Source: Paenibacillus elgii NBRC 100335
GTDB taxonomy: Bacteria > Bacillota > Bacilli > Paenibacillales > NBRC-103111
Length of the DNA stretch: 64,000 bases
Reading direction: 5' to 3'
Assembly: GCF_004000865.1 (NCBI RefSeq)
Contig: NZ_BIMB01000015.1
Location: 1-64,000 of the forward strand
A model generated the notes under the pieces. That model was given only the letters and a program-made list of their open reading frames with translations, searched no databases and was not told the DNA's origin. A program made the translations under genes and the position numbers. This document shows, piece after piece, positions 25,605 to 34,189 of this stretch. How positions within the stretch are numbered: the first letter of the stretch is position 1; the number at the start of each line of letters is the position of its first letter.

Positions 25605-26471
25605 ATGATTGTTATTCTAGGAGCAACAGGTACGATTGGCAGTGCGCTTGTGAAACGTTTGGTTGATCTCGGTGTGCCCGCGCGGGCGCTGAGCAGAGAG
25701 CCGGAAAAGCTGCGGCATCAGCTTGGGGAGTGGGGCGGATCGACGATCGAGGTCGCAGCGGCCGACGCAGCCGATCCTGAGTCGATGCGGCGCGCTTTCG
25801 CAGGGGCCAGCCAGCTTTTCATGGCGATGTCCAACAGTCCGAGACAAGTGGAGCTGGAGACTTCGATCATTCGTATGGCCGCAGAAGCCGGAATCGGGCA
25901 TATCGTAAAAATATCCAGTCCTGCCTACGACCCGAGCGCCCCGGTAGCCGTCGCGGGATGGCACCAAAAAATCGAGAAATTTTTGTCCGAATCCGGGCTC
26001 AAGAATACCGTGCTGCGTCCCTATGCTTTTATGCAAAACCTGCAGCGCCTGGCTCCGACCGTTATCCATCAAGGGGCATTCTACGGCTGCATGGGCGAAG
26101 CGGCGTGCAATTTCATCGACTGCCGGGATATTGCGGACGTTGCCGCAGAGGCGCTGACCAACCCCGAGGCCGCCGGGCATGTATACACACTTACCGGGGC
26201 GGAGGTTTTCAGTTATCCGCAAATTGCGGACAAGCTGTCTGCCCTGCTCGGCAAGCCGATCCGGTATATCAATATGGAGCCCGAAGCGCTGCGCCGCGAT
26301 CTGATGGAGTTCGGTCATATGCCTCTTTGGCTTGCGAACCATGTGACGGAAATTCAGTCCATGTCGGTGGCACTGCCGGAAAAGCCTACGGATACCGTAA
26401 AGCGTCTGCTCGGCAGAGAGCCGCGCTCGCTGGATGCTTTTCTGCGCGAGCATGCGGACATCTTCAAGTAA
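25605..26471 (+). CDS. NmrA-type NAD(P)-binding oxidoreductase (atypical SDR)
   Basis: A 288-residue protein with the N-terminal nucleotide fold VILGATGTIGSALVKRL and the NmrA-like layout: AAADAADPESMRRAF, then HIVKISSP, WHQKIEKFLSESGL, LRPYAFMQN and DCRDIADVA. These are typical of atypical short-chain dehydrogenases such as quinone or azo reductase-like QorB proteins that bind NAD(P)H. The usual YxxxK pair is not preserved, as in the NmrA class. AAAGGAG lies before the ATG. It is the second gene of the MarR-controlled unit and ends before a strong terminator. A role in dealing with quinones or electrophiles is plausible. Confidence 0.85.
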   Translation: MIVILGATGTIGSALVKRLVDLGVPARALSREPEKLRHQLGEWGGSTIEVAAADAADPESMRRAFAGASQLFMAMSNSPRQVELETSIIRMAAEAGIGHIVKISSPAYDPSAPVAVAGWHQKIEKFLSESGLKNTVLRPYAFMQNLQRLAPTVIHQGAFYGCMGEAACNFIDCRDIADVAAEALTNPEAAGHVYTLTGAEVFSYPQIADKLSALLGKPIRYINMEPEALRRDLMEFGHMPLWLANHVTEIQSMSVALPEKPTDTVKRLLGREPRSLDAFLREHADIFK

Positions 26472-26476
26472 CGTTT

Positions 26477-26521
26477 ACGGCCTGGTGTGCTTCCTTGAGA
26501 AGCCACCCGGGCCGTTTTTTG
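26477..26521 (+). terminator. Rho-independent terminator of the MarR-controlled unit
   Basis: ACGGCC (26477-26482) pairs with GGCCGT (26509-26514) with further pairing inside, followed by a run of T to 26521; ten bases before the end of the convergent chemoreceptor gene. Confidence 0.75.
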
Positions 26522-26531
26522 TTTACTGGCT

Positions 26532-28223
26532 TCAAACTTTAAAACGGTGGATCGATTGCTGAAGCTCTTGTGCCATCTCCAGCAAGTGTCCGGCCGACGC
26601 CGTGATCTCCGCCATGGCATCGAGCTGCTTGCTGCTGGCTCCGGCGATATGCTGGGTTCCTTCGGCATTGGCCGTTGCAGCCGCGGCAATCGATCCGATG
26701 GAGCCGGCGACGTGCCCGCTGTCCTCGGCCATTTTGCTTGAGGCGGCGGCCACATCCTCCATCTGCCCACGGATGCCTCGGATGGCCAGGACGATATGGT
26801 CGAACGAAGCGCCGGCTTCGTTCACCGTCTGGAGGCCGGAGTCGGCCTCGGCCGCGCTGCGCCGGGTCATCTCGATCGCCGCTTGAATCTCGGTCCGGGC
26901 GGATTCGATCAGCTCGGTGATGGTTTGCGCCGATTCGGCCGACCGCATGGCCAGCTTGCGAACTTCGCCGGCCACGACGGCGAAGCCTTTGCCTTGTTCC
27001 CCGGCGCGAGCGGATTCGATTCCGGCGTTCAGGGCGAGCAGGTTCGTCTGACGCGCGAGGTCCGTGATGAGCTGAATGGAAGTCCCGATCTCCCGGGAAC
27101 GGGCATCGAGCCGATTCACCGTTTCGGTCATCCGGCTGATCGTCTCATGCACCAGAGAGATTTGCTTCATGGACGTATGGATGGCTTGATTGCCCTGCAG
27201 CGCGGCTTCCTCCGTCATTTGGATCGCGGTGAAGACGTCTCCGGACTTGGCGGCAGTTTGCCGGGCGTTCAGGGCGATCGTTCCGATAATTTCAGAGCTG
27301 TGCCCGACCGCTTCATTCTGGGTTTCCGTTCCGCTTGCGACCTCCCGCACCGTGGCCGCAATATGCTCGGATGCCCGGCTCGTTTCCTCGGCGCGGACGC
27401 TCAGCTGAACTGCATACGCCGCGAACCGTTCCGCATGAGCGCCAACCTGCCGTACAAGTCCTTGCAGGTGCCGGACCATATGATTGAACGACGAAGCCAA
27501 CTCTTGGAACTCGCCTCCCGACCGGATCGCAAGCTGCTTGGTCAAATCCCCTTCCCCCTCTGCAATTTCTTTCAGCTGCCGGTTAACCATGACGAGCGGC
27601 TTCGAAACCCGCGAGGCTATGATCAGGCCGAAAACAAGGGCAATTCCGATGGCCGCGGCGCTGGCCGTCACAATGAGCTGCTGGGTGGAGGCGACGCGGG
27701 CGGCGTTGGTTTCATAGGCATGGCGCATCGCTTCTTCCTGCCGGTCGACGATGATTTTGGCTTGATTTTTGATCTCCGTGCCTGCCGGAAGTACCTCCTG
27801 ACTGACGATCGCCCGCGCCTGCTTCGGGTCTGTTTTCAGCAAGGCGACCACCTTGTCCGCACTCTGTTGCAGCGAGCGGTTCCGCTCGGTAATTTGCGCC
27901 AGGGCGGCTTGATCTTCAGGCTGAGCCAACATGGGCTTCACTTTGTCCGCCAGTTCGCTCAAATCCGCGTTCGTTCGCTGAAAACCCTGCAAATACTGGC
28001 TTTCCTGTACGACGAAGTACGCATTGAGGAAGTTCATCTGCTGCGCGGCGTCGAACTGAATGACGTGGGTATCCAGCGCCGCTTGAATATCGCTGCGGAT
28101 CAACTCGGAGTATGAGCGGTTCACGGACTGCAACGAGTAAAAGGACATACCGCCGATGACGGCGAGCAGCAGAGGCGCTACGAGGAAGCCGATCACGATT
28201 TGTTTGGCGATAGACAGATTCAT
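26532..28223 (-). CDS. Methyl-accepting chemotaxis protein
   Basis: A 563-residue chemoreceptor. A membrane helix at about 8-30, an external four-helix-bundle sensor (about 31-180), a second helix (about 182-205) and a HAMP domain (about 206-260, ending before [11 protein letters not shown]) lead to a long cytoplasmic coiled coil. The kinase-contact hairpin is intact: [20 protein letters not shown] followed by [14 protein letters not shown], only slightly different from the usual AAIEAARAGE. It signals to CheA. No CheR-docking pentapeptide is seen at the C-terminus (QSIHRFKV). GGAACGATTTC lies before the ATG; monocistronic. The ligand cannot be inferred. Confidence 0.93.
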   Translation of the reverse strand: MNLSIAKQIVIGFLVAPLLLAVIGGMSFYSLQSVNRSYSELIRSDIQAALDTHVIQFDAAQQMNFLNAYFVVQESQYLQGFQRTNADLSELADKVKPMLAQPEDQAALAQITERNRSLQQSADKVVALLKTDPKQARAIVSQEVLPAGTEIKNQAKIIVDRQEEAMRHAYETNAARVASTQQLIVTASAAAIGIALVFGLIIASRVSKPLVMVNRQLKEIAEGEGDLTKQLAIRSGGEFQELASSFNHMVRHLQGLVRQVGAHAERFAAYAVQLSVRAEETSRASEHIAATVREVASGTETQNEAVGHSSEIIGTIALNARQTAAKSGDVFTAIQMTEEAALQGNQAIHTSMKQISLVHETISRMTETVNRLDARSREIGTSIQLITDLARQTNLLALNAGIESARAGEQGKGFAVVAGEVRKLAMRSAESAQTITELIESARTEIQAAIEMTRRSAAEADSGLQTVNEAGASFDHIVLAIRGIRGQMEDVAAASSKMAEDSGHVAGSIGSIAAAATANAEGTQHIAGASSKQLDAMAEITASAGHLLEMAQELQQSIHRFKV

Positions 28224-28506
28224 GGAAATCGTTCCTTTCTTTATTGTAGACCTAAAGAATCGGGCCCTTGGAACTATATATTTTCCATCTTACAGGAACG
28301 TCTTTGAAGATAGTGTTAAGTTATTGTAGATGCCTCGTCGGCCGCAAAAAGGTTCATCAGCAGATTTAGGGGCGTATGGTTCTCGAGCAATGGGGTTGCG
28401 AGCGGGGAATCACTGATAATGTTCGTAATTTCGTTTTATATTGGACGAGATCACAGGATGAACGTGTATTTTTTCTGTAAATCACGAACAAATTCAAGAT
28501 AATACC
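28224..28506. other. Intergenic region upstream of the riboswitch
   Basis: About 280 bases between the chemoreceptor gene and the riboswitch promoter. It should hold the chemoreceptor promoter. No ORF with a ribosome site, repeat or stable hairpin was recognised. Confidence 0.4.
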
Positions 28507-28535
28507 TTGACACTGATCTGAAATTCCGGTAACGT
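28507..28535 (+). promoter_or_regulatory. Candidate promoter of the riboswitch leader
   Basis: TTGACA (28507-28512) followed after 17 bases by TAACGT (28530-28535), a weak -10. It would start transcription about 30 bases before the aptamer. Confidence 0.4.
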
Positions 28536-28570
28536 AATTTACGTAAACCGAATAAGCGTCACAGATGAGA

Positions 28571-28641
28571 CTGTTCGTATATCTTCGGCATGACGGGCCG
28601 GGGGTCTCTACAAGGAACCGACAATTCCTGGCTACGAGCGG
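28571..28641 (+). ncRNA. Purine riboswitch aptamer (predicted guanine type)
   Basis: A three-way junction matching the purine (xpt/pbuE) class. P1: 28571-28579 with 28633-28641 (nine pairs, with wobbles). P2: CTTCGGC (28583-28589) with GCCGGGG (28597-28603) and a seven-base L2 ATGACGG ending in the conserved GG. J2/3: GTCTCTAC (28604-28611), matching the conserved U47..U49-C50-U51-A52-C53. P3: AGGAA (28613-28617) with TTCCT (28625-28629) and a seven-base L3 CCGACAA starting with the conserved CC that pairs with L2. J3/1 ends GGCTA, which puts C at position 74, the residue that pairs with the purine ligand; C74 means guanine (or hypoxanthine) rather than adenine. It lies 91 bases before the flavoprotein gene. 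Confidence 0.85.
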
Positions 28642-28677
28642 CGGGTTTTCCATACCCGCTCGAGGCCGGGATTTTTT
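28627..28677 (+). terminator. Riboswitch expression platform: terminator sharing the aptamer 3' half
   Basis: The 5' arm (28627-28646) contains the 3' strand of P3, J3/1 and the 3' strand of P1; it pairs with 28654-28670 (ACCCGCTCGAGGCCGGG) and is followed by six T (28672-28677). The aptamer and terminator therefore exclude each other, as in the pbuE adenine switch, predicting that ligand binding turns the gene on. Confidence 0.8.
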
Positions 28678-28731
28678 GCGTCTCCGGGCGGGTAGGCACG
28701 AGATTATTCGTTCGATGGAGGGAAAGCGAAG

Positions 28732-30165
28732 ATGGGCAATCGCTTTGATGTGATTATTGTTGGAGCCGGACCAGCGGGGATTTTTGCCGCTTATGAGCTA
28801 ACGTTGAAAGCGCCTCACAAACGCGTTTTGTTAATCGATAAAGGACACGATATCGACAGCCGCCGGTGTCCGATTCTGGAAGAAAAGATCCGGCTCTGTC
28901 CTCCTCCTGCGGGGAAAAAGGAATATGCGGGCTGTCTGCCAGCCTGTTCGATTACGGGCGGGTTCGGCGGAGCGGGCGCATACAGCGACGGGAAGTTTAA
29001 CATTACGACGGAATTCGGCGGATGGCTGACCGATTATTTGCCGCCGTCGCAGGTGCTGGAGCTTATTCATTACGTTGACAGTCTCAATCTGCGGCATGGC
29101 GCACCCGATACAATCACCGATCCGATGACCGAGGTCGTGCGCTCGATCGAGCAGCGTGGCTACGCGGCCGGACTCAAGCTTCTGCGGGCGCAGGTCAGGC
29201 ATCTGGGGACCGAGAAAAATTTGCAAATTCTGAAATCGATCAACGACTATTTGAAGCGGCATATCGAGGTGCGGTTCAAGACGGAAGTGGCTGACGTGCT
29301 GACGGTGAAAGAAGCGGAAGGCTACCGGGTGCAAGGCGTCGTGCTGTCCAGCGGCGAGGAGCTGGAAGCGGACGCTGTGATCGTCGTGCCGGGTCGGGAC
29401 GGTTCGGCTTGGCTGACGGAAATTCTCCGCAAGCGGCGCATCCCGATGTTCAACAACCAAGTGGACGTCGGTGTCCGGGTAGAGACGTCCGATGTGGTCA
29501 TGCGCGAGATTAATGAGCATTTGTATGAGGGCAAATTTATTTTCAACACATCGGTCGGCACGCGGGTGCGGACGTTCTGCAGCAATCCGTCGGGCCATGT
29601 CGTGGTCGAGAACCACAGCGGGGTGATGGCGGCCAATGGCCATGCTTTCAAGGACCCGGCGCTCGGCTCGCTGAATACGAACTTTGCGCTGCTCGTCTCC
29701 CACCGGTTTACCGAGCCGTTCGACAAGCCGAACGAGTACGCGCGGGAAATCTGCAAGCGGGCGAACGATTTGTCAGGTGGCGGTGTAATCGTGCAGAAGT
29801 ACGGCGACATCATTCGCGGCCGCCGGTCGACGGTAGGACGCATTCAGGAAGGATTTCTGGAGCCGACGCTGAAGGAAGCCGTTCCGGGGGATCTGGGCCT
29901 CGTGCTTCCGTACAATACGATGAAAAGTCTGATCGAAATGGTCGAGGCGCTGGATAAAGTGACGCCGGGCATCGCATCGGACCATACGCTGTTCTATGGT
30001 GTGGAGGCAAAGTTCTACTCGGCCCGGCCGAAGCTGAGCGAGCACCTTGAAACGGTGATCGGCGGCTTGTACTGCGGCGGCGACGGCGCGGGCGTGACCC
30101 GGGGGCTGGCCCAAGCGGGCGCAGCCGGCGTGTGGATGGCCCGGTCGATTGTGGAGCGAATGTAG
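28732..30165 (+). CDS. FAD-dependent dehydrogenase of the COG2509 type
   Basis: A 477-residue flavoprotein. The N-terminal FAD fold is DVIIVGAGPAGIFAAYELTL followed by LLIDKGHDIDSRRCP; the cysteine-rich block PPPAGKKEYAGCLPACSITG and GGFGGAGAYSDGKFN are characteristic of this uncharacterised dehydrogenase family; a C-terminal FAD motif is GLYCGGDGAGVTRGLAQAG. Family members are predicted oxidoreductases without an agreed substrate. GGAGGG nine bases before ATG 28732 fixes the start. The gene sits directly behind a purine riboswitch and its terminator, so its expression should respond to guanine or a close analogue; this links the enzyme, by inference, to purine degradation or salvage. It ends before its own terminator and is probably monocistronic. 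Confidence 0.85.
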   Translation: MGNRFDVIIVGAGPAGIFAAYELTLKAPHKRVLLIDKGHDIDSRRCPILEEKIRLCPPPAGKKEYAGCLPACSITGGFGGAGAYSDGKFNITTEFGGWLTDYLPPSQVLELIHYVDSLNLRHGAPDTITDPMTEVVRSIEQRGYAAGLKLLRAQVRHLGTEKNLQILKSINDYLKRHIEVRFKTEVADVLTVKEAEGYRVQGVVLSSGEELEADAVIVVPGRDGSAWLTEILRKRRIPMFNNQVDVGVRVETSDVVMREINEHLYEGKFIFNTSVGTRVRTFCSNPSGHVVVENHSGVMAANGHAFKDPALGSLNTNFALLVSHRFTEPFDKPNEYAREICKRANDLSGGGVIVQKYGDIIRGRRSTVGRIQEGFLEPTLKEAVPGDLGLVLPYNTMKSLIEMVEALDKVTPGIASDHTLFYGVEAKFYSARPKLSEHLETVIGGLYCGGDGAGVTRGLAQAGAAGVWMARSIVERM

Positions 30166-30179
30166 CGGAGATGAAAGGG

Positions 30180-30220
30180 CGAAAAGCCGAGGGAGCCGGA
30201 GGGCTGCTTCGGCTTTTTCG
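30180..30220 (+). terminator. Rho-independent terminator of the flavoprotein gene
   Basis: CGAAAAGCCGA (30180-30190) pairs with TCGGCTTTTTCG (30209-30220), with the T run inside the 3' arm. Confidence 0.75.
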
Positions 30221-30321
30221 ATAACCGGGCTTCAACTTAATAGAGTCGTGCAAATGCATAAACGCAGAACTTCCGGAACATCCTGTAAACCGACAATCTT
30301 ATCGGGAAGGAAGCCGAATCC

Positions 30322-30927
30322 ATGACCGACAACGATCCAATTGCTCTGCCGGAGGAAGCCGCACCGCCGTATGCGGCCTCCTGCCGGCTATGCGAGCTGG
30401 CGAATCAGCGGACTCGCGTTATATGGGGGGAAGGCAATCCGGAAGGCCGGATCATCATGCTGCTGGATAATCCCGGGGCGCGGGAGGACCGGGAGGGCCG
30501 CGCTTTCGTCTGCGGTACCCGTGCGACGCTGCAGCTCGGTGCGGCGGAGGCGGGACTCGATATGAACGACGTTTACGTGACCTATGTGTTGAAATGCCGG
30601 CCGGTTCGCAAATACGACAAAGAAGCCGCGAGGAATAGCTGCCGGGCACACCTGCTTTCGCAGTTGGAGCTGAAGCGTCCGAAGCTTATGATCTGCTTGG
30701 GAAACGTGGCGGTACAGGCGTTTTTTCAAGATCCGGAAGCGGAGGTCAAGCGGCTCAGGGGAAGCTGGTACGATATCGGCGGGCTGCCGACGACCGTCAG
30801 CTACCATCCGCTCGCCGTCCGGCGCAGGCCGGGGCTTATGCGTTTGTTCGTGGAAGACCTAAGACGGGTAGTTGTAAGGTCGGGGGAAGCCGTCACGGCA
30901 GCAGTCGCCCCGTCAGACGGACCATGA
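30322..30927 (+). CDS. Uracil-DNA glycosylase superfamily protein (family 4-like, Fe-S)
   Basis: A 201-residue protein with the family 4/5 UDG layout: an N-terminal CRLCEL pair of cysteines, motif A GEGNPEGRIIMLLDNPGARE then GRAFVCG, the block YVTYVLKCRPV, a further cysteine in NSCRAHL and the C-terminal YHPLAVRRRP. The four cysteines (CxxC, KCRP, NSC) are positioned to bind a [4Fe-4S] cluster. In typical family 4 enzymes motif A reads GEAPGxxED; here it is DNPGARED, so the catalytic environment may differ. UDGs excise uracil from DNA. AAGGAAG precedes the ATG. It stands alone between the flavoprotein terminator and a 300-base gap. Confidence 0.8.
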   Translation: MTDNDPIALPEEAAPPYAASCRLCELANQRTRVIWGEGNPEGRIIMLLDNPGAREDREGRAFVCGTRATLQLGAAEAGLDMNDVYVTYVLKCRPVRKYDKEAARNSCRAHLLSQLELKRPKLMICLGNVAVQAFFQDPEAEVKRLRGSWYDIGGLPTTVSYHPLAVRRRPGLMRLFVEDLRRVVVRSGEAVTAAVAPSDGP

Positions 30928-31229
30928 TCGGAGAAGGGGAGCTGACGGATCAAAGAAGTCTGTCTCGCGGTTCGGCCGCGATGACCCGCAAGAGGGAAGC
31001 TGAGCTGGCTTGCGATGCATGATCGGGTCAGACGTGCCGATCCGTAGAAACGGCTGCGGCGAAAAGCCGAATGATTAGCATGTCCTTCCTCGGGGTAAGA
31101 AGCTGTGTAGCGGAAAGCTGCTAGAGGCGCCGATTCGGGCGGGCCCGCGTCGAAGCGCGGCAGGCCGTCCGGCTTCGAAACGCCGACGAACCGCTTGCCG
31201 GTTCGTTACCAACCGAGGAGGTCATGACC
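30928..31229. other. Intergenic region, structured, no gene seen
   Basis: About 300 bases before the stress-protein gene. It is GC-rich with several short hairpins (TCGCGG...CCGCGA near 30977; GAACCG...CGGTTC near 31187-31206, just before the ribosome site). It may be a long leader, but no known RNA family was recognised and no ORF with a ribosome site is present. Confidence 0.35.
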
Positions 31230-31775
31230 ATGAACAACGAGAAAAAAATCGTAGGCGTGTTCCAGACCGAGCAGGAAGCGATCCGGGCTATCGAAGGCTT
31301 GAAAAGGCAAGGTTATCGGGCGGATGAGATATCCGTGATTGCGAAGGATAAGAAGGACGTATCCGCCGTAGCGGATCAGACCGGGTCCAAAGCGCCGGAG
31401 GGTGCCGCGGCAGGAGCGGCTACAGGCGGCATGCTGGGCGGGATCGCCGGGCTGTTGGCCGGGATTGGCGCGCTCGCAATCCCGGGCGTAGGGCCGATTA
31501 TTGCGGCAGGCCCAATTGCGGCGACCTTAACCGGGGCGGCTGTCGGCGCGGGGGCCGGCGGGATCGTCGGCGGATTGATCGGCATGGGAATTCCCGAGGA
31601 CGAAGCGAAGCGCTACAACGAATATGTGAAGGAAGGGAGCATCCTTGTGCTTGTAGACTCTCGGGCCGACCTTGACAACGAGGTATACGATACGTTCCGC
31701 GCCAATCACTCGAGGAATGCGAGCACCTACGATGCCGATTACGGAGCGGAAGTCGGGTCCCGAAGACTGCGTTGA
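31230..31775 (+). CDS. General stress protein 17M-like protein
   Basis: A 181-residue protein. Residues about 5-45 match the general-stress-protein domain of the YflT/GsiB-neighbour type (VGVFQTEQEAIRAIEGLKRQ, then GYRADEISVIAKDK). A long Gly/Ala-rich hydrophobic hairpin follows (about 60-125, many GAAAGAATGG and AGIGAL repeats) and then a short acidic domain (EDEAKRYNEYVKEGSILVLV). Such proteins are induced by general stress in Bacillus and associate with membranes; their biochemical role is not settled. GAGGAGG is eight bases before ATG 31230, so the ATG at 31224 is not used. No sigma-B promoter could be assigned with confidence. Confidence 0.8.
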   Translation: MNNEKKIVGVFQTEQEAIRAIEGLKRQGYRADEISVIAKDKKDVSAVADQTGSKAPEGAAAGAATGGMLGGIAGLLAGIGALAIPGVGPIIAAGPIAATLTGAAVGAGAGGIVGGLIGMGIPEDEAKRYNEYVKEGSILVLVDSRADLDNEVYDTFRANHSRNASTYDADYGAEVGSRRLR

Positions 31776-31808
31776 TCCGCCTCGTCCTTGAAGAAGCAGG
31801 TATTCGTG

Positions 31809-31849
31809 GAAGCCTTGTCCGGGTCGCATTCCCGGCCGGGGCTTCTTTT
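31809..31849 (+). terminator. Rho-independent terminator of the stress-protein gene
   Basis: GAAGCC and GGCTTC enclose an inner CCGGG/CCCGG stem and are followed by TTTT. Confidence 0.7.
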
Positions 31850-31895
31850 ACATGTCTCTAGGGTCTGGCCTGAGATGGAAGCGGCGGTTGAAGTG

Positions 31896-31925
31896 AAAAA
31901 ACGCCAGTCCGACGGGGAATGGCGT
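31896..31925 (-). terminator. Terminator of the 157-residue hypothetical gene
   Basis: ACGCCA (31901-31906) pairs with TGGCGT (31920-31925); on the minus strand the stem is followed by six T. It lies about 170 bases after the stop at 32094; the stretch between holds no convincing gene. Confidence 0.6.
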
Positions 31926-32093
31926 CATTTTGCTGCGATAGACCTTATCCGTAGCCGGCTGTTTGCCGGGTATCCACAAGCTGCGCCGGAAACAATAAGA
32001 CGGATCAGCGAGCGGATATCGGATGCACCCCCGGCGAGTTCACAGAGCTCTTGAAACGTAAGCTGATTGCTGTCCTTCGCAGGTGGGCGAGGC

Positions 32094-32567
32094 CTATTGC
32101 CTCGAAAAGCCTTCCTCTACTAAATACTCTTCGGCTTCTCCGTACGTCTCGAAGGCTGCTTCGAGATTCAACCCGGCATAGACGCACCACAGCTCGTTCT
32201 CATACAGCAGCATCAAGGCCTGCTTATCCGGACCGATCCAGCGCTCTTCGATCTCCGCGTCGCCGGTGACGGCTTGTTCTTTTGCCGTCTTGGGCGCAAG
32301 GGAGCGGATCGAGGCTTCGACAATCGAGCGGAGCTCGTCTGCGGTATAGTCCCTAATGTTCACCATCCCCCGCTCGTCGATGTCGTAACCGGATAGATGG
32401 CCGGCATAGACGAAGCCGTTGCCGTTCGGATGTAAATGATAGACGACGGTCTTCTTGTCATAAGCGCTCTGCTCATAATGATAGTTTACCCGGCCCAAGG
32501 ACACGTTCTTCCTCTCCAGCTCCGCAAACGATTCGATTACAGCGATCTTTTCCTCAAACGTCAGCAT
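32094..32567 (-). CDS. Conserved-type hypothetical protein
   Basis: A 157-residue soluble protein (MLTFEEKIAVIESFAELERK at the start). The first half is rich in charged and aromatic residues (VNYHYEQSAYDKKTVVYHLH, then GNGFVYAGHLSGY); the second half has a helix-beta arrangement ending AEEYLVEEGFSRQ. I have the impression that such proteins are widespread in Bacillales, but I do not know a function. GAAAGAGGAGAA lies before the ATG. It stands alone between a terminator and the divergent glutamate dehydrogenase gene. No transmembrane or export signal. Confidence 0.7.
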   Translation of the reverse strand: MLTFEEKIAVIESFAELERKNVSLGRVNYHYEQSAYDKKTVVYHLHPNGNGFVYAGHLSGYDIDERGMVNIRDYTADELRSIVEASIRSLAPKTAKEQAVTGDAEIEERWIGPDKQALMLLYENELWCVYAGLNLEAAFETYGEAEEYLVEEGFSRQ

Positions 32568-32703
32568 ATTCTCCTCTTTCCATCAGATAAATTTTGAATA
32601 GATGTCAATTATATTATACATTATTTTCAGATTAAAAATAACATATGATGAAAGGTTTGATAAGGTTTTCTGATAATTTTTCGAATATTGTCAAAAAAAA
32701 CGG

Positions 32704-32732
32704 TTGAAAGTGGAAGTCGATACCTATAGAAT
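32704..32732 (+). promoter_or_regulatory. Sigma-A promoter of the glutamate dehydrogenase gene
   Basis: TTGAAA (32704-32709), a 17-base spacer and TAGAAT (32727-32732), 60 bases before the start codon. Confidence 0.65.
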
Positions 32733-32792
32733 AAAAAACAACTTATTATTTCAGTATTACGTTAAAGCATAGAAGGAGATGGAGATGAATCG

Positions 32793-34055
32793 ATGACTGT
32801 AACTACACTGACTGCCGAAAATCTAAATCCGTTTAAAATCGCACAAAGGCAAATCGAGCATGCGGCATCTCTACTAAATTTGCCCAAAGAGGCCGTAGAA
32901 ATTCTGAAACACCCAAAACGGGTGTTGTCCGTCACGTTCCCCGTGAAGATGGACAACGGCGAAGTCCGCGTATTTGAAGGTTACCGCTCCCAGCATAACG
33001 ATGCGGTCGGTCCGACGAAGGGCGGCATCCGGTTCCATCCGGACGTGACGCTGGACGAGGTTAAGGCACTGTCGATGTGGATGAGCTTCAAATGCGGCGT
33101 TGTCGGCCTCCCGTACGGCGGCGGCAAGGGCGGAGTCATCTGCGACCCGCGCGAAATGAGCAAGGGCGAGCTGGAGCGCGTCAGCCGGGGATTCATGGAA
33201 GCGATCGCTGATATCGTCGGACCGGAGAAAGACATTCCGGCGCCGGACGTGTACACGACTCCGCAAATTATGGGCTGGATGATGGATACGTTCAGCCGTT
33301 TGAAAGGCTTCAACAGCCCAGGCGTCATTACCGGCAAGCCGCTGATTATCGGGGGCTCCAAGGGAAGAAACGAAGCGACGGCCCGCGGCTGCGTCTTCAC
33401 GATTCAAGAGGCGTTGAAGGATATGGGCAAGACGCCGGAAGGCGCGACGGTAGCCATTCAAGGCTTCGGCAATGCCGGCCGGATTGCGGCGAAGCTGCTG
33501 TCGGAGCTGGGCTGCCGCATTGTGGCCGTCAGCGACTCGCGCGGCGCGATTTATGACCCGCAAGGACTCGATTTGAACCGCGTGGAGGAACTGAAGGATC
33601 AGGGAGACCTGTCCGCATATGGCGCATCGTTCGCGATTCAACCGGAGAAGCTGCTGGAGCTGGACGTTGATATTTTGGTACCGGCTGCGCTTGAGAATGT
33701 CATTACATCGGCCAATGCCGCGCAGATCAAGGCGAGCATCGTGGCCGAAGCGGCCAACGGACCGACGACGCCGGAAGCGGACGAGATTTTGTTCGGCAAT
33801 GGCGTGAAGGTGATTCCGGATATTTTGGCGAATGCCGGCGGCGTGACGGTTTCCTACTTCGAATGGGTTCAGAACCTGATGAACTATTACTGGAGCGAAG
33901 AAGAGGTAAACCTTAAGCTCAAGACGGCGATGACGGAAGCGTATCGCGCGGTTCAAGAGCTGGCGATCCAATACAAAACCGACCTGCGCACGGCTGCTTA
34001 CATGATCTCGATGGAGCGGATTTCCAAAGCGATGGAAGCCCGCGGCTGGGTGTAA
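32793..34055 (+). CDS. Glutamate dehydrogenase (RocG/GudB type)
   Basis: A 420-residue Glu/Leu/Phe/Val dehydrogenase that interconverts glutamate and 2-oxoglutarate with NAD(P). The substrate and catalytic region is intact: GGIRFHPDVTLDEVKALSMW, then FKCGVVGLPYGGGKGG (catalytic lysine in GGGKGG) and the PAPDVYT block. The nucleotide-binding domain has AIQGFGNAGRIAAKLL. Length and motifs match Bacillus RocG and GudB, which serve glutamate breakdown; the sequence does not let me choose between them. AAGGAGATGGAGATG provides several purine-rich sites before ATG 32793, and a good sigma-A promoter lies upstream. It ends before a terminator and appears monocistronic. Confidence 0.93.
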   Translation: MTVTTLTAENLNPFKIAQRQIEHAASLLNLPKEAVEILKHPKRVLSVTFPVKMDNGEVRVFEGYRSQHNDAVGPTKGGIRFHPDVTLDEVKALSMWMSFKCGVVGLPYGGGKGGVICDPREMSKGELERVSRGFMEAIADIVGPEKDIPAPDVYTTPQIMGWMMDTFSRLKGFNSPGVITGKPLIIGGSKGRNEATARGCVFTIQEALKDMGKTPEGATVAIQGFGNAGRIAAKLLSELGCRIVAVSDSRGAIYDPQGLDLNRVEELKDQGDLSAYGASFAIQPEKLLELDVDILVPAALENVITSANAAQIKASIVAEAANGPTTPEADEILFGNGVKVIPDILANAGGVTVSYFEWVQNLMNYYWSEEEVNLKLKTAMTEAYRAVQELAIQYKTDLRTAAYMISMERISKAMEARGWV

Positions 34056-34081
34056 GCACACAGGCGGAATCGAATAGGCAA

Positions 34082-34142
34082 TGAAGTCGCCGTCAGCGGC
34101 CTTGTACCTCACCTGGTACAGGAGCGCTGGCGGCGATTTGTA
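34082..34142 (+). terminator. Hairpin terminator of the glutamate dehydrogenase gene
   Basis: TCGCCGTCAGCG and CGCTGGCGGCGA form a long imperfect stem ending in ATTTG, a weak T tract. Confidence 0.5.
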
Positions 34143-34189
34143 TGAAGCCGGGGTTCGGTTTGGAACAGCAGCGTGACTGAAGCCTCCGT

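Noticed and set aside
31788-32054. An 88-codon plus-strand ORF
   Set aside because: It runs through two terminator stems and has no ribosome site.
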